Shown here in pieces: positions 29,114 through 38,584 of a DNA stretch of 64,000 bases. Source of the stretch: Chryseobacterium ginsenosidimutans (GTDB taxonomy: Bacteria; Bacteroidota; Bacteroidia; Flavobacteriales; Weeksellaceae). The position numbers and the translations under genes are program-made. The notes below the pieces were generated by a model. That model searched no databases, was not told the origin of the DNA, and saw nothing but the letters and a program-made list of their open reading frames with translations. The DNA is taken from the NCBI RefSeq assembly GCF_030823405.1, contig NZ_JAUSXC010000001.1, forward strand, positions 3,765,001 to 3,829,000, in the 5' to 3' direction. Every line of letters begins with the position of its first letter. Position 1 is the stretch's first letter.

Positions 29114-30544
29114 ATGAATGTTATGATCAATGAAGTTAAAACAAAAAGCAGGAATTATACTGTTCCGCTGATTACTATTACGCTTTTATTTTTTATGTGG
29201 GGATTCATCACCTGTATGAATGACATCCTTATTCCTTATCTGAAACAGCTTTTCAGCCTGACATTTTTCGAATCGATGCTGGTGCAGTTCTGTTTCTTCG
29301 GAGCTTATTTTATCGGCTCATTAATTTACTTTTTAATCTCGACAACCAACGGAGATCCTATTGATAAAGTAGGTTATAAGAAAGGGATTCTTTTTGGGAT
29401 TTTCCTTGCCGCATTAGGTTGTGTTCTATTTTATCCGGCTGCAACATTTTCATCTTATGGTCTTTTTTTGGGAGCATTATTTATTTTAGGATTAGGATTT
29501 ACCGTCTTACAAATCACGGCAAACGCTTATGTTTCCCTGCTTGGGCCGGAAGATTCTGCATCCAGCCGACTGAATATGACGCAGGCTTTCAATGCTTTCG
29601 GAACTACGATTGCTCCGGTTTTGGGCGGACATTTGATTTTCGAATTATTCTCTGCGCCTGATGGTTCTTTCAGCGCTGCAGCTACAAAAATTCCTTATCT
29701 TATTTTTGCGGGGATTTTATTGTTGGTTGCCTTATTAATCTCAAGAGTTAAGCTTCCTGACTTTCAGGTAAAAGGAGAAGAAAGTGTAAAAGGTTTCGGA
29801 GCATTGCAACACAATCATCTGAAATTCGGAGTTATTGCCATGTTCTGTTATGTGGGTGGAGAAGTAGCGGTAGGAAGTTTTATTATCAGCTTTTTGGAGC
29901 AGCCTCAGGTGATGAATTTATCTGAAGTAGTGAGTAAAAATTATCTTTCTCTATATTGGGGAGGTGCGATGATCGGGCGTTTTTTAGGCGCTATTTCATT
30001 GAATCATTCCATAAGTCAAGGGAAGAAAGCTTTATATATGTTGGGAGCGGCAACTGCTGTTTTCCTTGTAATTTTCAGTATTGTTGATTTGACATTTGCA
30101 CAGATCAGTTTCTTTTTGGTATTTATTGCTCTTAATTTCATTGCATTTTTTATCGGAAAATCTGCTCCGGCAAGAACATTATCCATCTTTGCAGGAATCA
30201 ACGTTCTGTTACTAATTTCAGCAATGTTGAATCATGGCGAAATGGCGATGTACAGCATTTTAGGAATAGGAATTTTCAATTCTATTATGTTCTCTAATAT
30301 TTATACGTTGGCCATTTCAGGATTAGGAAAATATACAAGCCAAGGTTCTTCTTTGGTCGTGATGGCAATTTTAGGAGGTGCCATTGTCCCTATTTTCCAG
30401 GGATATCTGGCTGATCAGTTTGGCGTTCAGCATTCCTTCATTATTCCAGTGTTTTGTTATATTTTGATTTTAATTTTTGGTGCGTATTGTACTAAATATT
30501 TAGGTCATGTGAAACAGGATGGAGAGACGAAATCGGGACATTAA
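29114..30544 (+). CDS. FHS-type sugar:H+ symporter (FucP/GluP-like MFS)
   Basis: A 476-residue major facilitator with 12 transmembrane helices, of the fucose-galactose-glucose:H+ symporter family. Family marks include LLFFMWGFITCMNDILIPYL in TM1 and GFTVLQITANAYVSLLGP around TM4-5, where the conserved Asn and Gln lie, followed by a TQAFNAFGTTIAPVLGG block. It takes up a hexose or deoxyhexose across the inner membrane. It is a single-gene unit closed by a clear terminator. Confidence 0.9.
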   Translation: MNVMINEVKTKSRNYTVPLITITLLFFMWGFITCMNDILIPYLKQLFSLTFFESMLVQFCFFGAYFIGSLIYFLISTTNGDPIDKVGYKKGILFGIFLAALGCVLFYPAATFSSYGLFLGALFILGLGFTVLQITANAYVSLLGPEDSASSRLNMTQAFNAFGTTIAPVLGGHLIFELFSAPDGSFSAAATKIPYLIFAGILLLVALLISRVKLPDFQVKGEESVKGFGALQHNHLKFGVIAMFCYVGGEVAVGSFIISFLEQPQVMNLSEVVSKNYLSLYWGGAMIGRFLGAISLNHSISQGKKALYMLGAATAVFLVIFSIVDLTFAQISFFLVFIALNFIAFFIGKSAPARTLSIFAGINVLLLISAMLNHGEMAMYSILGIGIFNSIMFSNIYTLAISGLGKYTSQGSSLVVMAILGGAIVPIFQGYLADQFGVQHSFIIPVFCYILILIFGAYCTKYLGHVKQDGETKSGH

Positions 30545-30566
30545 GATCTTTAAACTTTAAAATATT

Positions 30567-30593
30567 AAAACCTGCTGTGATGGCAGGTTTTTA
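30567..30593 (+). terminator. Terminator of the sugar symporter gene
   Basis: AAAACCTGC / GCAGGTTTT stem with a seven-base loop, followed by TTATTTT, 23 bases after the symporter stop. Confidence 0.85.
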
Positions 30594-30950
30594 TTTTGAT
30601 TATTAATCACGAGCTGGAAGCTCGCGTTAGCAAAAATAAACCAACTCCAACTCTTAATTGTACATATTTCTACTTAAATCAAGCCTTATAAAGCTTTCAC
30701 AATCCTGTTTACAACCTACACAACTCCTCCTCAACTCACAAAACAACTGTTTTCAAACCAAACGACTTTTACTTTTATTTCAAATCAGGTGTTTTGTAAT
30801 AAAACACAATTGGCAGAGGTTTCCTACAGTTCGTTTGAAACAAATCACAAAGTTGTTTTATTTCCCACAGAACATTTGGAATAAAACAATAATTTATTTA
30901 CATTTAAAACATAAAACAAATGAATTATTAATAATTAAAACACAGAATGT
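30594..30950. other. Intergenic stretch with small inverted repeat
   Basis: Near 30609-30623 lies CGAGCT-GGA-AGCTCG, a six-bp inverted repeat of dispersed-repeat type. The rest is low-complexity A/T sequence. The open frame at 30658-30954 has no coding character. Confidence 0.4.
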
Positions 30951-31658
30951 ATGAAAATTACGTTATCAAAACTGAGTACCAAAGATTTGGCTACTCTCAC
31001 TCAGAGAATCATTAATTCTTCCGATTCGGGAAAATATGCTGTAATCACCAATCATCCTTTACTCGCGGATCTCAAAACGATATATGCAAATTATGACACC
31101 GTTTACACAAAACAGGTTTACAGTGGAAAAGGGAATGATGTAGCAAATTCAGACAGGGAGAGAGATCATGCCTTCAGAAGCCTGAAAAATTTCCTGAACG
31201 GTTACAGAAAAATGATTTCTTTGCCTAATTATCAATTTGCGGAAGATCTTTATCAGAGTATTAAAACTTTTGGTCTTGATATCGACAAGATGAGCTATTC
31301 TTCCCAAAGTGCACAGATGAAAAAACTCATCGAGGAGCTTGAACCCCCCGAAAACAGCCAGAAGGTTAATGCCTTGCTTTTGACGACAGCTTTTAATGAG
31401 CTGAAGTCTAAACAAAATGCTTTTGAAAAGTTATTTTCCGAACAGACAGAAGCCAATGCTGATCTTCGCCAGATGAAAAGTGCATCTGCAATCCGCAGAG
31501 ATTTAGAGAAAATATTAAAGTCTTTCATTAATCTTATTACCGCTATGAAGGATATTACAGACTGGAAATTATTGTATGCAGAAATTAATGAACTGGTAAA
31601 AGCTGCAAAAAATTCTACCATTGCAAGTCCCGAAAAGAATAATGTAAGTCAGGAGTAA
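30951..31658 (+). CDS. DUF6261-family protein
   Basis: A 235-residue, almost wholly helical soluble protein. It begins with the characteristic KITLSKLSTKDLATLTQRII and contains a KQVYSGKGNDVANSDRERD segment, as in proteins of the DUF6261 type that are abundant, often in several copies, in Chryseobacterium and relatives. Function unknown. It is monocistronic with its own terminator. The family assignment is from memory of the pattern and should be confirmed by a profile search. Confidence 0.65.
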   Translation: MKITLSKLSTKDLATLTQRIINSSDSGKYAVITNHPLLADLKTIYANYDTVYTKQVYSGKGNDVANSDRERDHAFRSLKNFLNGYRKMISLPNYQFAEDLYQSIKTFGLDIDKMSYSSQSAQMKKLIEELEPPENSQKVNALLLTTAFNELKSKQNAFEKLFSEQTEANADLRQMKSASAIRRDLEKILKSFINLITAMKDITDWKLLYAEINELVKAAKNSTIASPEKNNVSQE

Positions 31659-31660
31659 AC

Positions 31661-31690
31661 AAAAGAGGTGAACATTTTCACCTCTTTTTT
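31661..31690. terminator. Bidirectional terminator between convergent genes
   Basis: AAAAGAGGTGAA / TTCACCTCTTTT is a 12-bp perfect stem with a four-base loop and A/T runs on both sides. It separates the convergent DUF6261 and SDR genes. Confidence 0.88.
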
Positions 31691-32478
31691 TAATATGTGT
31701 TATTCAAACCTCCATCCAAAGGAATGCTTGTTCCTGTAATGTAGGAAGCATATTTGGAAGCCAGAAATGAAACCAGATGACCATATTCTTCAGGTTTTCC
31801 CAGCCTTTTCATCGGGATTTTATCTTCCCTCCCCTTTTTAATTTCGTCCTCCGATCTGCCGCTTTGCTGTGCTTCATGGCTGATCATATTTTTAATTCTT
31901 TCCGTATCAAAATATCCCGTGAGGATATTATTAATCGTCACATTATGCTTTGCAACTTCAATAGAAAGTGTTTTCGACCACGCAATGACCGCCGAACGAA
32001 TAGAGTTTGAAAGTGCAAGATTAGCAATCGGTTCTTTCACAGATAGCGACGAAACATTGATGATGCGTCCGTTATTTTGTTTGATCATATAAGGTAAAGC
32101 CAAAGATGTCGTTTCGCAGACCGTTTTAAAAAGAAGATCAAAAGCTTTCTGATAATCGTCAACATTTTTATCCAAAGCCACTCCGGGATCGGGACCATTG
32201 CTATTATTGACAAGAATATCAATCGTATTATTTTTGAAATATTCAGTTATAATTTTTTTATAGTCTTCAAAATCTGAAAAATCAGCAACGAGATACTGAT
32301 GTTTCTGGTTTTCATGCAAAACAGGCAGAGAAGCTACAAAATTTTTCAGCTTTTCTTCATTTCGAGCCATTACAGTAACATTGGCTCCGCATTTTGCCAG
32401 CTCGGTGGCTATTCCTGCTCCTATTCCCTGCGTTGCAGCTCCTACCAAAGCATTTTTTGAGTTAAGTTGAATATTCAT
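31690..32478 (-). CDS. SDR-family protein lacking the usual Tyr-x3-Lys
   Basis: A 262-residue FabG-like SDR. The start at MNIQLNSKNALVG (32478) is chosen because the longer frame overlaps the glycosylase gene. The glycine motif (AATQGIGAGIA) and the Asn-containing NNSNGPDPG are near normal, and the catalytic Ser is in INVSSLSVK. Where YxxxK should stand, the sequence reads LALSNSIRSAVIAWSK, with no Tyr and a shifted basic residue. A subgroup of BKR-like SDRs with this deviation is known, so the protein may bind NAD(P) without classical catalysis or use another residue. It is the last gene of the glycosylase operon. Confidence 0.82.
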   Translation of the reverse strand: MNIQLNSKNALVGAATQGIGAGIATELAKCGANVTVMARNEEKLKNFVASLPVLHENQKHQYLVADFSDFEDYKKIITEYFKNNTIDILVNNSNGPDPGVALDKNVDDYQKAFDLLFKTVCETTSLALPYMIKQNNGRIINVSSLSVKEPIANLALSNSIRSAVIAWSKTLSIEVAKHNVTINNILTGYFDTERIKNMISHEAQQSGRSEDEIKKGREDKIPMKRLGKPEEYGHLVSFLASKYASYITGTSIPLDGGLNNTY

Positions 32479-32515
32479 ATAAATATTTTTGAATGTGTTT
32501 GATAAATTTAGCGAA

Positions 32516-33013
32516 TTAAACAATAGTCCTATAAAAATCACTGTAAGCTTCTACCAGATTTTCCAATGTAAAACTACGGTTCAAGCCGCTTGTATTGGGC
32601 AAAACCCAAACTTCAGATCCACAAAAGTCTTCCGGCTGCTTTCCCCACAGAATCTCTTTTTTCTTAGAAAATGCCTTGTATGCCGCTTTCCCGAGGAATG
32701 CAATATATTTTGGCTGAAAGTGATTCATTTTAGCTTTAAAAGCTTCAAGTGAGTGCTCAAATTCTTCTTTTAAAAGTTCGTCGGCTCGTGAGGTTGCCCT
32801 TTCCACGGCTGTTGTCAACCCATATCCGAAGTCTAAAATGCTTGTGTCATTTACAGCCTCAATTTGATACGGCGTAAACCCTGACTGATGCAAAACTTTC
32901 CAGAAACGATTGCTCCTTCCCGAAAAATGATGCCCGTCATCAGCTGATTTTAAACCTGGATTAATACCGCAAAAAATAACGGTGAGCTCTTTTCTGATAA
33001 TATCTGTTAACAT
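32516..33013 (-). CDS. mug: Mismatch-specific uracil/thymine DNA glycosylase (Mug-like)
   Basis: A 165-residue glycosylase of the Mug/TDG family in the uracil-DNA glycosylase superfamily. The active-site motif VIFCGINPGLKS with its catalytic Asn, the FWKVLHQSGFTP block and the late LPNTSGLNRSF DNA-intercalation loop are all visible. It removes uracil, ethenocytosine and thymine from mismatches. It lies 41 bases after the AAG-type glycosylase and 37 bases before the SDR, so all three form a unit. Confidence 0.9.
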   Translation of the reverse strand: MLTDIIRKELTVIFCGINPGLKSADDGHHFSGRSNRFWKVLHQSGFTPYQIEAVNDTSILDFGYGLTTAVERATSRADELLKEEFEHSLEAFKAKMNHFQPKYIAFLGKAAYKAFSKKKEILWGKQPEDFCGSEVWVLPNTSGLNRSFTLENLVEAYSDFYRTIV

Positions 33014-33054
33014 TTAAATTTGGATTAAAATTAAATTTAAAAAGCCTTAAACCT

Positions 33055-33672
33055 CTAATTTTCAGGATTAATCTTATTAGGTTTACTTATATATCTGTTT
33101 CCTTTCACAAAAAATCTCCACGGCAGAAGTGCATCTTCCTGAGCATAATCTACCCCAACGCGTGGTACTTCTGCAATTTCATTGGGCAGATACCGAATCC
33201 CATGATCTTCAATCCAGATTTCTTCTCCCGTTAATTCTTTTTTATTGAATGAACGATTAATTCCCAAAGCCTTTGCAGCAGAACCCGGACCTGAAGAAAT
33301 TGCAGCTTTTGCAGAAGGCATATTTCGTCTTAATTCCATAATTTCTTTGCCGATCAATGGTTCGATGGCTCTTACCAAAACCGCATGAGGTTCATCCTTC
33401 ACGGAAGTTACGATATTGAAAAGATGATGAATTCCGTAACACAGATAGACGTATGAAACACCGCCCTCGCTGTATAACGGTTCGGTTCTTTCGGTTCGCC
33501 GATTTCCATAGGCGTGAGAGGCTTTGTCTAAAGCTCCGAAATAAGCTTCTGTTTCTACAATAATTCCTGCAGTAATTTCTCCTTCTATTTGCGTAAAAAG
33601 TACTTTCCCCAAAAGATCTTTAGCCAAAAATAGGACGTCCGGATTTTGATAATAAGAAAATGGTAATTTCAA
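33055..33672 (-). CDS. DNA-3-methyladenine glycosylase (AAG/MPG family)
   Basis: A 205-residue alkyladenine-type DNA glycosylase. Family marks are LAKDLLGKVLFT, IVETEAYFGALDKASHAY (catalytic Glu and base-pocket residues), YVYLCYGIHHLFNIVT (with the base-stacking Tyr and His) and the late GSAAKALGI segment. It excises 3-methyladenine and related lesions. It is the first gene of the glycosylase unit. Its start 'MKLPFSYYQNPDV' is typical. Confidence 0.92.
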   Translation of the reverse strand: MKLPFSYYQNPDVLFLAKDLLGKVLFTQIEGEITAGIIVETEAYFGALDKASHAYGNRRTERTEPLYSEGGVSYVYLCYGIHHLFNIVTSVKDEPHAVLVRAIEPLIGKEIMELRRNMPSAKAAISSGPGSAAKALGINRSFNKKELTGEEIWIEDHGIRYLPNEIAEVPRVGVDYAQEDALLPWRFFVKGNRYISKPNKINPEN

Positions 33673-33775
33673 TTTAACTGAATTTTATTCGATTAATAAA
33701 AATACTACTTTAAGCGGATGAATGCAATTTTTTGAGACATTTCCAATTCTTAGACGGAAAATGTTTCAATCATAT

Positions 33776-34588
33776 TTAAAACTTCTCATCCTTTTCAATT
33801 TTTGTGGGGCTGTAGCCAAATTGTTTTTTAAAAGTATATGAAAAATGAGAAAGATCTTCAAAACCAAGGTCGATATAAATATCTGAAGCCGATCTGTTTT
33901 TGTCTTTAATAAGAAAATGGGCTTCACTCAACCTTTTCTGTAAAATCCATTGGTGTGGCGAGGTTTGAAAAACCTTTTCAAAATCACGCTTAAATGTGGC
34001 AAGACTTCTTCCTGTGAGATAGGCGAAACGATTGAGATTGACGTTATATCTGTAATTTTGATTCATAAAAGCTTCAAGATCGATCTTGTGAGGTTCGGAA
34101 AAATCAAACAGAATATTTTTAAGATCCGGCTGAGTCTGTAATAAGATCAGGAGAAGTTCTTTTATTTTTAAATCAATCAATGGCTTGTTGCTTAGATTAC
34201 CGGTGGCGATAATTGTCTGTAAAGAATTTATATAGTTTTGAAGCAGAGCATTCATTTCTACAGGTACAAGAGGTTTTACCGGAATAAACTGATCAGCAGA
34301 AAAATCATATTCTTTGGCAACAGCGAGCAGATTTTCTTCACTTAAATAAATATTCATGCTTTCAAATACACCATTTTCAGGAGGATATTTTATGAATTTT
34401 ACCAGTTGATTTTTTCTTATTAGATTAAAATCTCCCGGCTCTGCACTATATTTTTCTTTACCGTCTGCCAAAACAAAACTACCCGACAACTGATACGAAA
34501 GCGTATGCTGCGGAACAAAATTCTCCCCTTTTCTGCTTAGCTCATGATAACAGGAATAAACAATATCGGATTTCTGCATTTTATTCAT
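33776..34588 (-). CDS. AraC-family transcriptional regulator
   Basis: A 270-residue soluble regulator with an N-terminal cupin-like sensing domain (about 1-120, GSFVLADGKEKYSAEPGDFNLI) and a C-terminal AraC double helix-turn-helix (about 165-265; FAYLTGRSLATFKRDFEKVF and FEDLSHFSYTFKKQFGYSPT). It probably senses a small molecule. It is transcribed in the same direction as the aldehyde dehydrogenase gene, whose stop lies 58 bases upstream, and likely regulates it or a neighbour. Confidence 0.88.
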   Translation of the reverse strand: MNKMQKSDIVYSCYHELSRKGENFVPQHTLSYQLSGSFVLADGKEKYSAEPGDFNLIRKNQLVKFIKYPPENGVFESMNIYLSEENLLAVAKEYDFSADQFIPVKPLVPVEMNALLQNYINSLQTIIATGNLSNKPLIDLKIKELLLILLQTQPDLKNILFDFSEPHKIDLEAFMNQNYRYNVNLNRFAYLTGRSLATFKRDFEKVFQTSPHQWILQKRLSEAHFLIKDKNRSASDIYIDLGFEDLSHFSYTFKKQFGYSPTKIEKDEKF

Positions 34589-34646
34589 TGTGATAAAAAT
34601 ATAAAGCGCTATCCTTGCGACAACGCCCTATCAAATTTACAAATTA

Positions 34647-36062
34647 TTATTTCAGAATTGCTTTTGGTTCAAGATAAGCCTGTAATCCGTAAGCACCATA
34701 TTCTCTTCCGATACCGGATTGCTTAAATCCTCCGAACGGCACCATCGGATCATGACTGAAACCGTTGATACAAACCCTTCCTGCATCAATCTGTGATGCT
34801 ACACGAACTGCATGATCATAATCTTCCGAACTTATATAAGCAGCCAGACCATATGGCGTATCATTGGCTATTTCGAGCGCTTCTTCTTCCGTTTTATAAG
34901 GAATAATACACAATACAGGACCGAAAATCTCTTCCTGAGCTATACGCATATCATTTTTAACATGAGTAAAAATAGTGGCTTTTACAAAATTTCCTGCTTC
35001 TAATTCTTTTGGTTTTCCTTCTCCTCCAATCAATAAAGTAGCTCCTTCTTCCAAGCCTAATCTTATATAACTCTGAACTCTTTGAAACTGCTTAACACTT
35101 ACCATCGGACCTATATTGGTATCTTCATTTTCGGGTAATCCCACAATTATTTTTTCGGCCACTGACTTTGCAATTGCGTTAACTTCTTGCAATTTATTCT
35201 CAGGAACCAAAAGTCTCGTTGGCGCAATACAAGCCTGCCCGCTATTCATATATGCTCCGTAAACAGCCATTGGTATTGCTTTTTGCAAATCTGCATCTTC
35301 TAAAATAATATTTGGAGATTTCCCTCCCAATTCCAATGTGATACGCTTCATCGTATCGGCAGCATTTTTAGCAATCAGTTTTCCTACTGCAGTAGAGCCT
35401 GTAAAAGAAATTTTAGCAACATCAGGATTATTAGTCAGTTCTGTTCCTACAACATTTCCTAAACCTGTCACAAAATTAATCACTCCATTCGGTAAACCTG
35501 CATCATGAAAAGCTTCCATCAGAACCTGTGTTTGCAGACTGCTCATTTCACTGGGTTTAATCACTAGTGTACATCCTGCCGCAACAGCAGCAGCAACTTT
35601 ACTACAGATTGAGCTGTTGCTTGCGTTCCACGGGGTGATAATCCCAACAACTCCGACAGGCTGTAATCTTACAACAGAAGAATTAATATTTTTTTCAAAC
35701 TCAAAATGCTGAAGTACTTTTATCATACTGTCGAACCAACTTCCCGTATGTTTGTTACTCAAGGTCACAAACTGATGGGTCCCTCCATATTCTTCAATCA
35801 TAATATTGGTGAGTTCCTGTTCTTTTTTCAATACTGCATTTTTTAATTTTTCCAGATATTGAATCCGTTCTGCAACTGTGGCTTTAGAAAACTTTTTAAA
35901 TGCGGCTTTTGCTGCTGCAACGGCTTTCTTTGTATCAGTTTCATCAGCAAGAATTACTTCACCAATTTTTATATTACTGGCAGGATTAATCAGATCAAAA
36001 ACTTCTGTTCCGTTTGGCGTTACAAATTCGCCATTGATGTAAATTTTATTTACTCTTTTCAT
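34647..36062 (-). CDS. Aldehyde dehydrogenase family protein
   Basis: A 471-residue NAD(P)-dependent aldehyde dehydrogenase. The catalytic Cys is in NSGQACIAPTR, the general-base Glu in LELGGKSPN, and the cofactor motif in FTGSTAVGK. The start MKRVNKIYINGEF at 36062 is preferred; the longer frame to 36140 adds 26 hydrophobic residues not typical of the family. It oxidises an aldehyde to the acid in the cytoplasm; the substrate is unknown. An AraC regulator lies downstream on the same strand. Confidence 0.92.
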   Translation of the reverse strand: MKRVNKIYINGEFVTPNGTEVFDLINPASNIKIGEVILADETDTKKAVAAAKAAFKKFSKATVAERIQYLEKLKNAVLKKEQELTNIMIEEYGGTHQFVTLSNKHTGSWFDSMIKVLQHFEFEKNINSSVVRLQPVGVVGIITPWNASNSSICSKVAAAVAAGCTLVIKPSEMSSLQTQVLMEAFHDAGLPNGVINFVTGLGNVVGTELTNNPDVAKISFTGSTAVGKLIAKNAADTMKRITLELGGKSPNIILEDADLQKAIPMAVYGAYMNSGQACIAPTRLLVPENKLQEVNAIAKSVAEKIIVGLPENEDTNIGPMVSVKQFQRVQSYIRLGLEEGATLLIGGEGKPKELEAGNFVKATIFTHVKNDMRIAQEEIFGPVLCIIPYKTEEEALEIANDTPYGLAAYISSEDYDHAVRVASQIDAGRVCINGFSHDPMVPFGGFKQSGIGREYGAYGLQAYLEPKAILK

Positions 36063-36254
36063 TTCTTTAATTTTAGCATAACAAAGGTAGAATGGAAAAA
36101 AAAAGAAAACTTTGTAGAAAAGCTCAATCTTACTTTGCAAAAAGGCTCATTAATCAAGAATTAAATAAAATATCTTTAAATATATTTATAAAATTACCCG
36201 TGATTAAAATGCACAACAGTTTATTTATTTTAACAGTACTTTAACATTTTTGTT

Positions 36255-36262
36255 TATCTTTG
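36255..36262 (+). promoter_or_regulatory. Bacteroidota -7 box upstream of the FkbM gene
   Basis: TATCTTTG matches the TAnnTTTG -7 consensus of Bacteroidota housekeeping sigma. It lies 23 bases before the FkbM gene start. The -33 element is weak. Confidence 0.5.
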
Positions 36263-36284
36263 CTAGTCGTCAAAAACCCTAAGG

Positions 36285-37076
36285 ATGTCTTTATATCAGA
36301 GAATTGCCGAAAAGCTACAATTTATCAGTCCAAGTTTTTATAAAAACAGGTATTTTAAGAGTTTAAATAACCTGAATAAAGATAATTTCTCCACCAGGAA
36401 TGTAGAACCGGAACTGGTATGGATCAAGGAATTCTTACATAAAAATGCTGTAATTCTGGATATTGGTGCAAATGTGGGAACTTTCCTGTATCAGCTGGAA
36501 AACAGGCTGAATCATGAAAACATTTATGCTTTTGAGCCTAATAAAAAGCTTTACAGACGACTGAAAAGGCTGTTTCCTGCAATGACAGTTCTTCCTTTGG
36601 CACTTTCTGACGAAAATACGACCGCAGAATTCAAGGTTCCTATTATCAACGGAAAAATGATTGCATCACGTGGAACACTTAACACCGATTACAAAGAAAA
36701 AGGTGAAGAAGAAAGCTACACCGAAAAGGTAAAAGTAATTAAACTTGACGACTGGGCCGCAATTGAATACTTCAACAGGCTGGATTTTATCAAAATAGAT
36801 GTAGAAGGAAATGAAATGAAAACTCTTTACGGAGCAAAAAAAATCATTAAACAATTTACCCCTACATTAATGGTAGAAATGGAACAAAGACACCATGAAA
36901 CACCAATCTGGAAAGAAATTTCTGAAGTCGAATCCTGGGGATATGATGCAAAATATCTGAACAGAAATAATTTTGAGCTTGAAAAATTAACTGAAGAAAT
37001 CCTACTAAAAAACATAAGTGACGAAAAAAATAAAACAGAATACATAAACAACATTATTTTTATTCCTAAAAACTAA
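36285..37076 (+). CDS. FkbM-family methyltransferase
   Basis: A 263-residue SAM-dependent methyltransferase of the FkbM type. The SAM motif VILDIGANVGTFLYQLE (about 56-72), the acidic EPNKKL (motif II) and FIKIDVEGNEMKTLYGA (about 166-182) are plain. Such enzymes O-methylate sugars of surface polysaccharides. It is followed eight bases later by a flippase gene, which supports a role in cell-surface glycan synthesis. Confidence 0.87.
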   Translation: MSLYQRIAEKLQFISPSFYKNRYFKSLNNLNKDNFSTRNVEPELVWIKEFLHKNAVILDIGANVGTFLYQLENRLNHENIYAFEPNKKLYRRLKRLFPAMTVLPLALSDENTTAEFKVPIINGKMIASRGTLNTDYKEKGEEESYTEKVKVIKLDDWAAIEYFNRLDFIKIDVEGNEMKTLYGAKKIIKQFTPTLMVEMEQRHHETPIWKEISEVESWGYDAKYLNRNNFELEKLTEEILLKNISDEKNKTEYINNIIFIPKN

Positions 37077-37084
37077 AAAAAGTC

Positions 37085-38584
37085 ATGAGTGTAGTAGCAA
37101 GACAAGGATTCAAATATTCCATCATTGGCTATATCGGCTTTTTATTGGGTACCCTTTCGATTTTCATTTTCATGAATAATCTTGAGTTCTACGGAACATT
37201 AAGATACATCATGCCAACTGCAGAAATGCTTGTACCTTTCGTAGTTTTTGGAATTTCTTATTCCAATGTAAAATTTTTCAACAAGGTAGATAAAGACGGA
37301 AAGCGGCAAAATATGCTTTCGCTTTCTCTAGCGGCTGTCTTTATTAATTTTATTTTATTCTTGTTCATTTTTTTTCTGCTTCCGTATATTTTTCCGGGAT
37401 TTAAGAATATGAAAGCCTGGAAGGCGAAAGAGATCATCCTTCCACTTACATTAATGCTTTCATTTTGTGCTATTTTCAATAAATATATTTCAAATTATAA
37501 AAGAATCGTTGTTTCAAATATTTTCGACAACCTCTTTCCAAAAATAGCCAATTTAGGAGCTTTTTTAATCTTTATATATCTGGTTTCACACTATTCGGAA
37601 ACCTCATCAATACCCGAAAAAGCGGCATTACTATTTTTCTTTGCGATGTTCTTCTTCATGTTTATCGGATATATATTTTATACGAATAAGCTGGAAAGAA
37701 TTAAGTTTGATTTCAGTACAGATTATTTCAAAAAAGATGATTTTTACAAAGAATTTGCAGCTTACAGCTTTTTTGGTTTCCTGGGAACATTTGGTAATTA
37801 TCTCGCCATCAACAACTTTATGATTGGAGAGTTTCTGGGAATGGAGGAAAATGGAATATATTCTACACTTTACGCATTGATCTCCCTGATTTCTATTCCA
37901 CAATTAGGTTTATTCAATATTTCGGCACCCATTATCAGCCAAAATCTTGCAGATGGCGACATGGAGGGATTAGACAAATTTCACAAAAAAACCTCACTTA
38001 CATTATATTTTCTGGGCGCAGTTTTATTTTCATGTATCATGGTAGGATTTCCTTTCCTTACACAATTTATGCCTAAAAACGGAGTATTACTGAGAGAATA
38101 CGAACCCGTTGTCTGGATTTGGGGATCAGCAGTTTTGGTGGACCTTGCAACAGGATTTAACGGAAATATTATTTCTCTTTCAAAATATTACAAATTCAAT
38201 ATTCTGGTGATGCTTCTATTGGCAGGATTAACGATTGGCTTAAATTTCTATTTCCTAAAACATACAGATCTGAAACTGATTGGCATTGCCTTATCTACCG
38301 CAATTTCCCTAACAACTTATAATGTTGTAAAAATTATTTTTAATTATTGCGTATTTAAAGTTTCACCGTTAACTATTGAGATGATTTTTGTTTCGATTAT
38401 ATGTACTCTGGCAATTACAGTGGCAATTGTTTTGCCAACTTTCGATAATAACTTCATCAACTTGATTTATAAACCGACTGTTGTTTTGATCTTGATTTTT
38501 ATTGGTAATTATTTCACCAAAATATTTCCGATTGAAGATTATTTGAATAAAAAATTTATTAAAAGTATATTTAAATTTAAATAG
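37085..38584 (+). CDS. Polysaccharide flippase (Wzx/MATE-like)
   Basis: A 499-residue membrane protein with 12-14 hydrophobic helices of the MOP exporter superfamily, in the oligosaccharide flippase group. The N-terminal RQGFKYSIIGYIGFLLGTL helix is typical. It should move lipid-linked sugar repeat units across the inner membrane. It is coupled to the FkbM gene. Its stop overlaps by eight bases the end of a convergent glycosyltransferase gene. Confidence 0.85.
   Translation: MSVVARQGFKYSIIGYIGFLLGTLSIFIFMNNLEFYGTLRYIMPTAEMLVPFVVFGISYSNVKFFNKVDKDGKRQNMLSLSLAAVFINFILFLFIFFLLPYIFPGFKNMKAWKAKEIILPLTLMLSFCAIFNKYISNYKRIVVSNIFDNLFPKIANLGAFLIFIYLVSHYSETSSIPEKAALLFFFAMFFFMFIGYIFYTNKLERIKFDFSTDYFKKDDFYKEFAAYSFFGFLGTFGNYLAINNFMIGEFLGMEENGIYSTLYALISLISIPQLGLFNISAPIISQNLADGDMEGLDKFHKKTSLTLYFLGAVLFSCIMVGFPFLTQFMPKNGVLLREYEPVVWIWGSAVLVDLATGFNGNIISLSKYYKFNILVMLLLAGLTIGLNFYFLKHTDLKLIGIALSTAISLTTYNVVKIIFNYCVFKVSPLTIEMIFVSIICTLAITVAIVLPTFDNNFINLIYKPTVVLILIFIGNYFTKIFPIEDYLNKKFIKSIFKFK

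Noticed and set aside
30658..30954. 98-codon open frame before the DUF6261 gene
   Set aside because: Low-complexity AT-rich translation with no domain and no coding character; it overlaps the next gene's start.
32332..32541. N-terminal extension of the SDR gene to 32541
   Set aside because: It would overlap the Mug-like gene and adds residues without family similarity; the ATG at 32478 is better.
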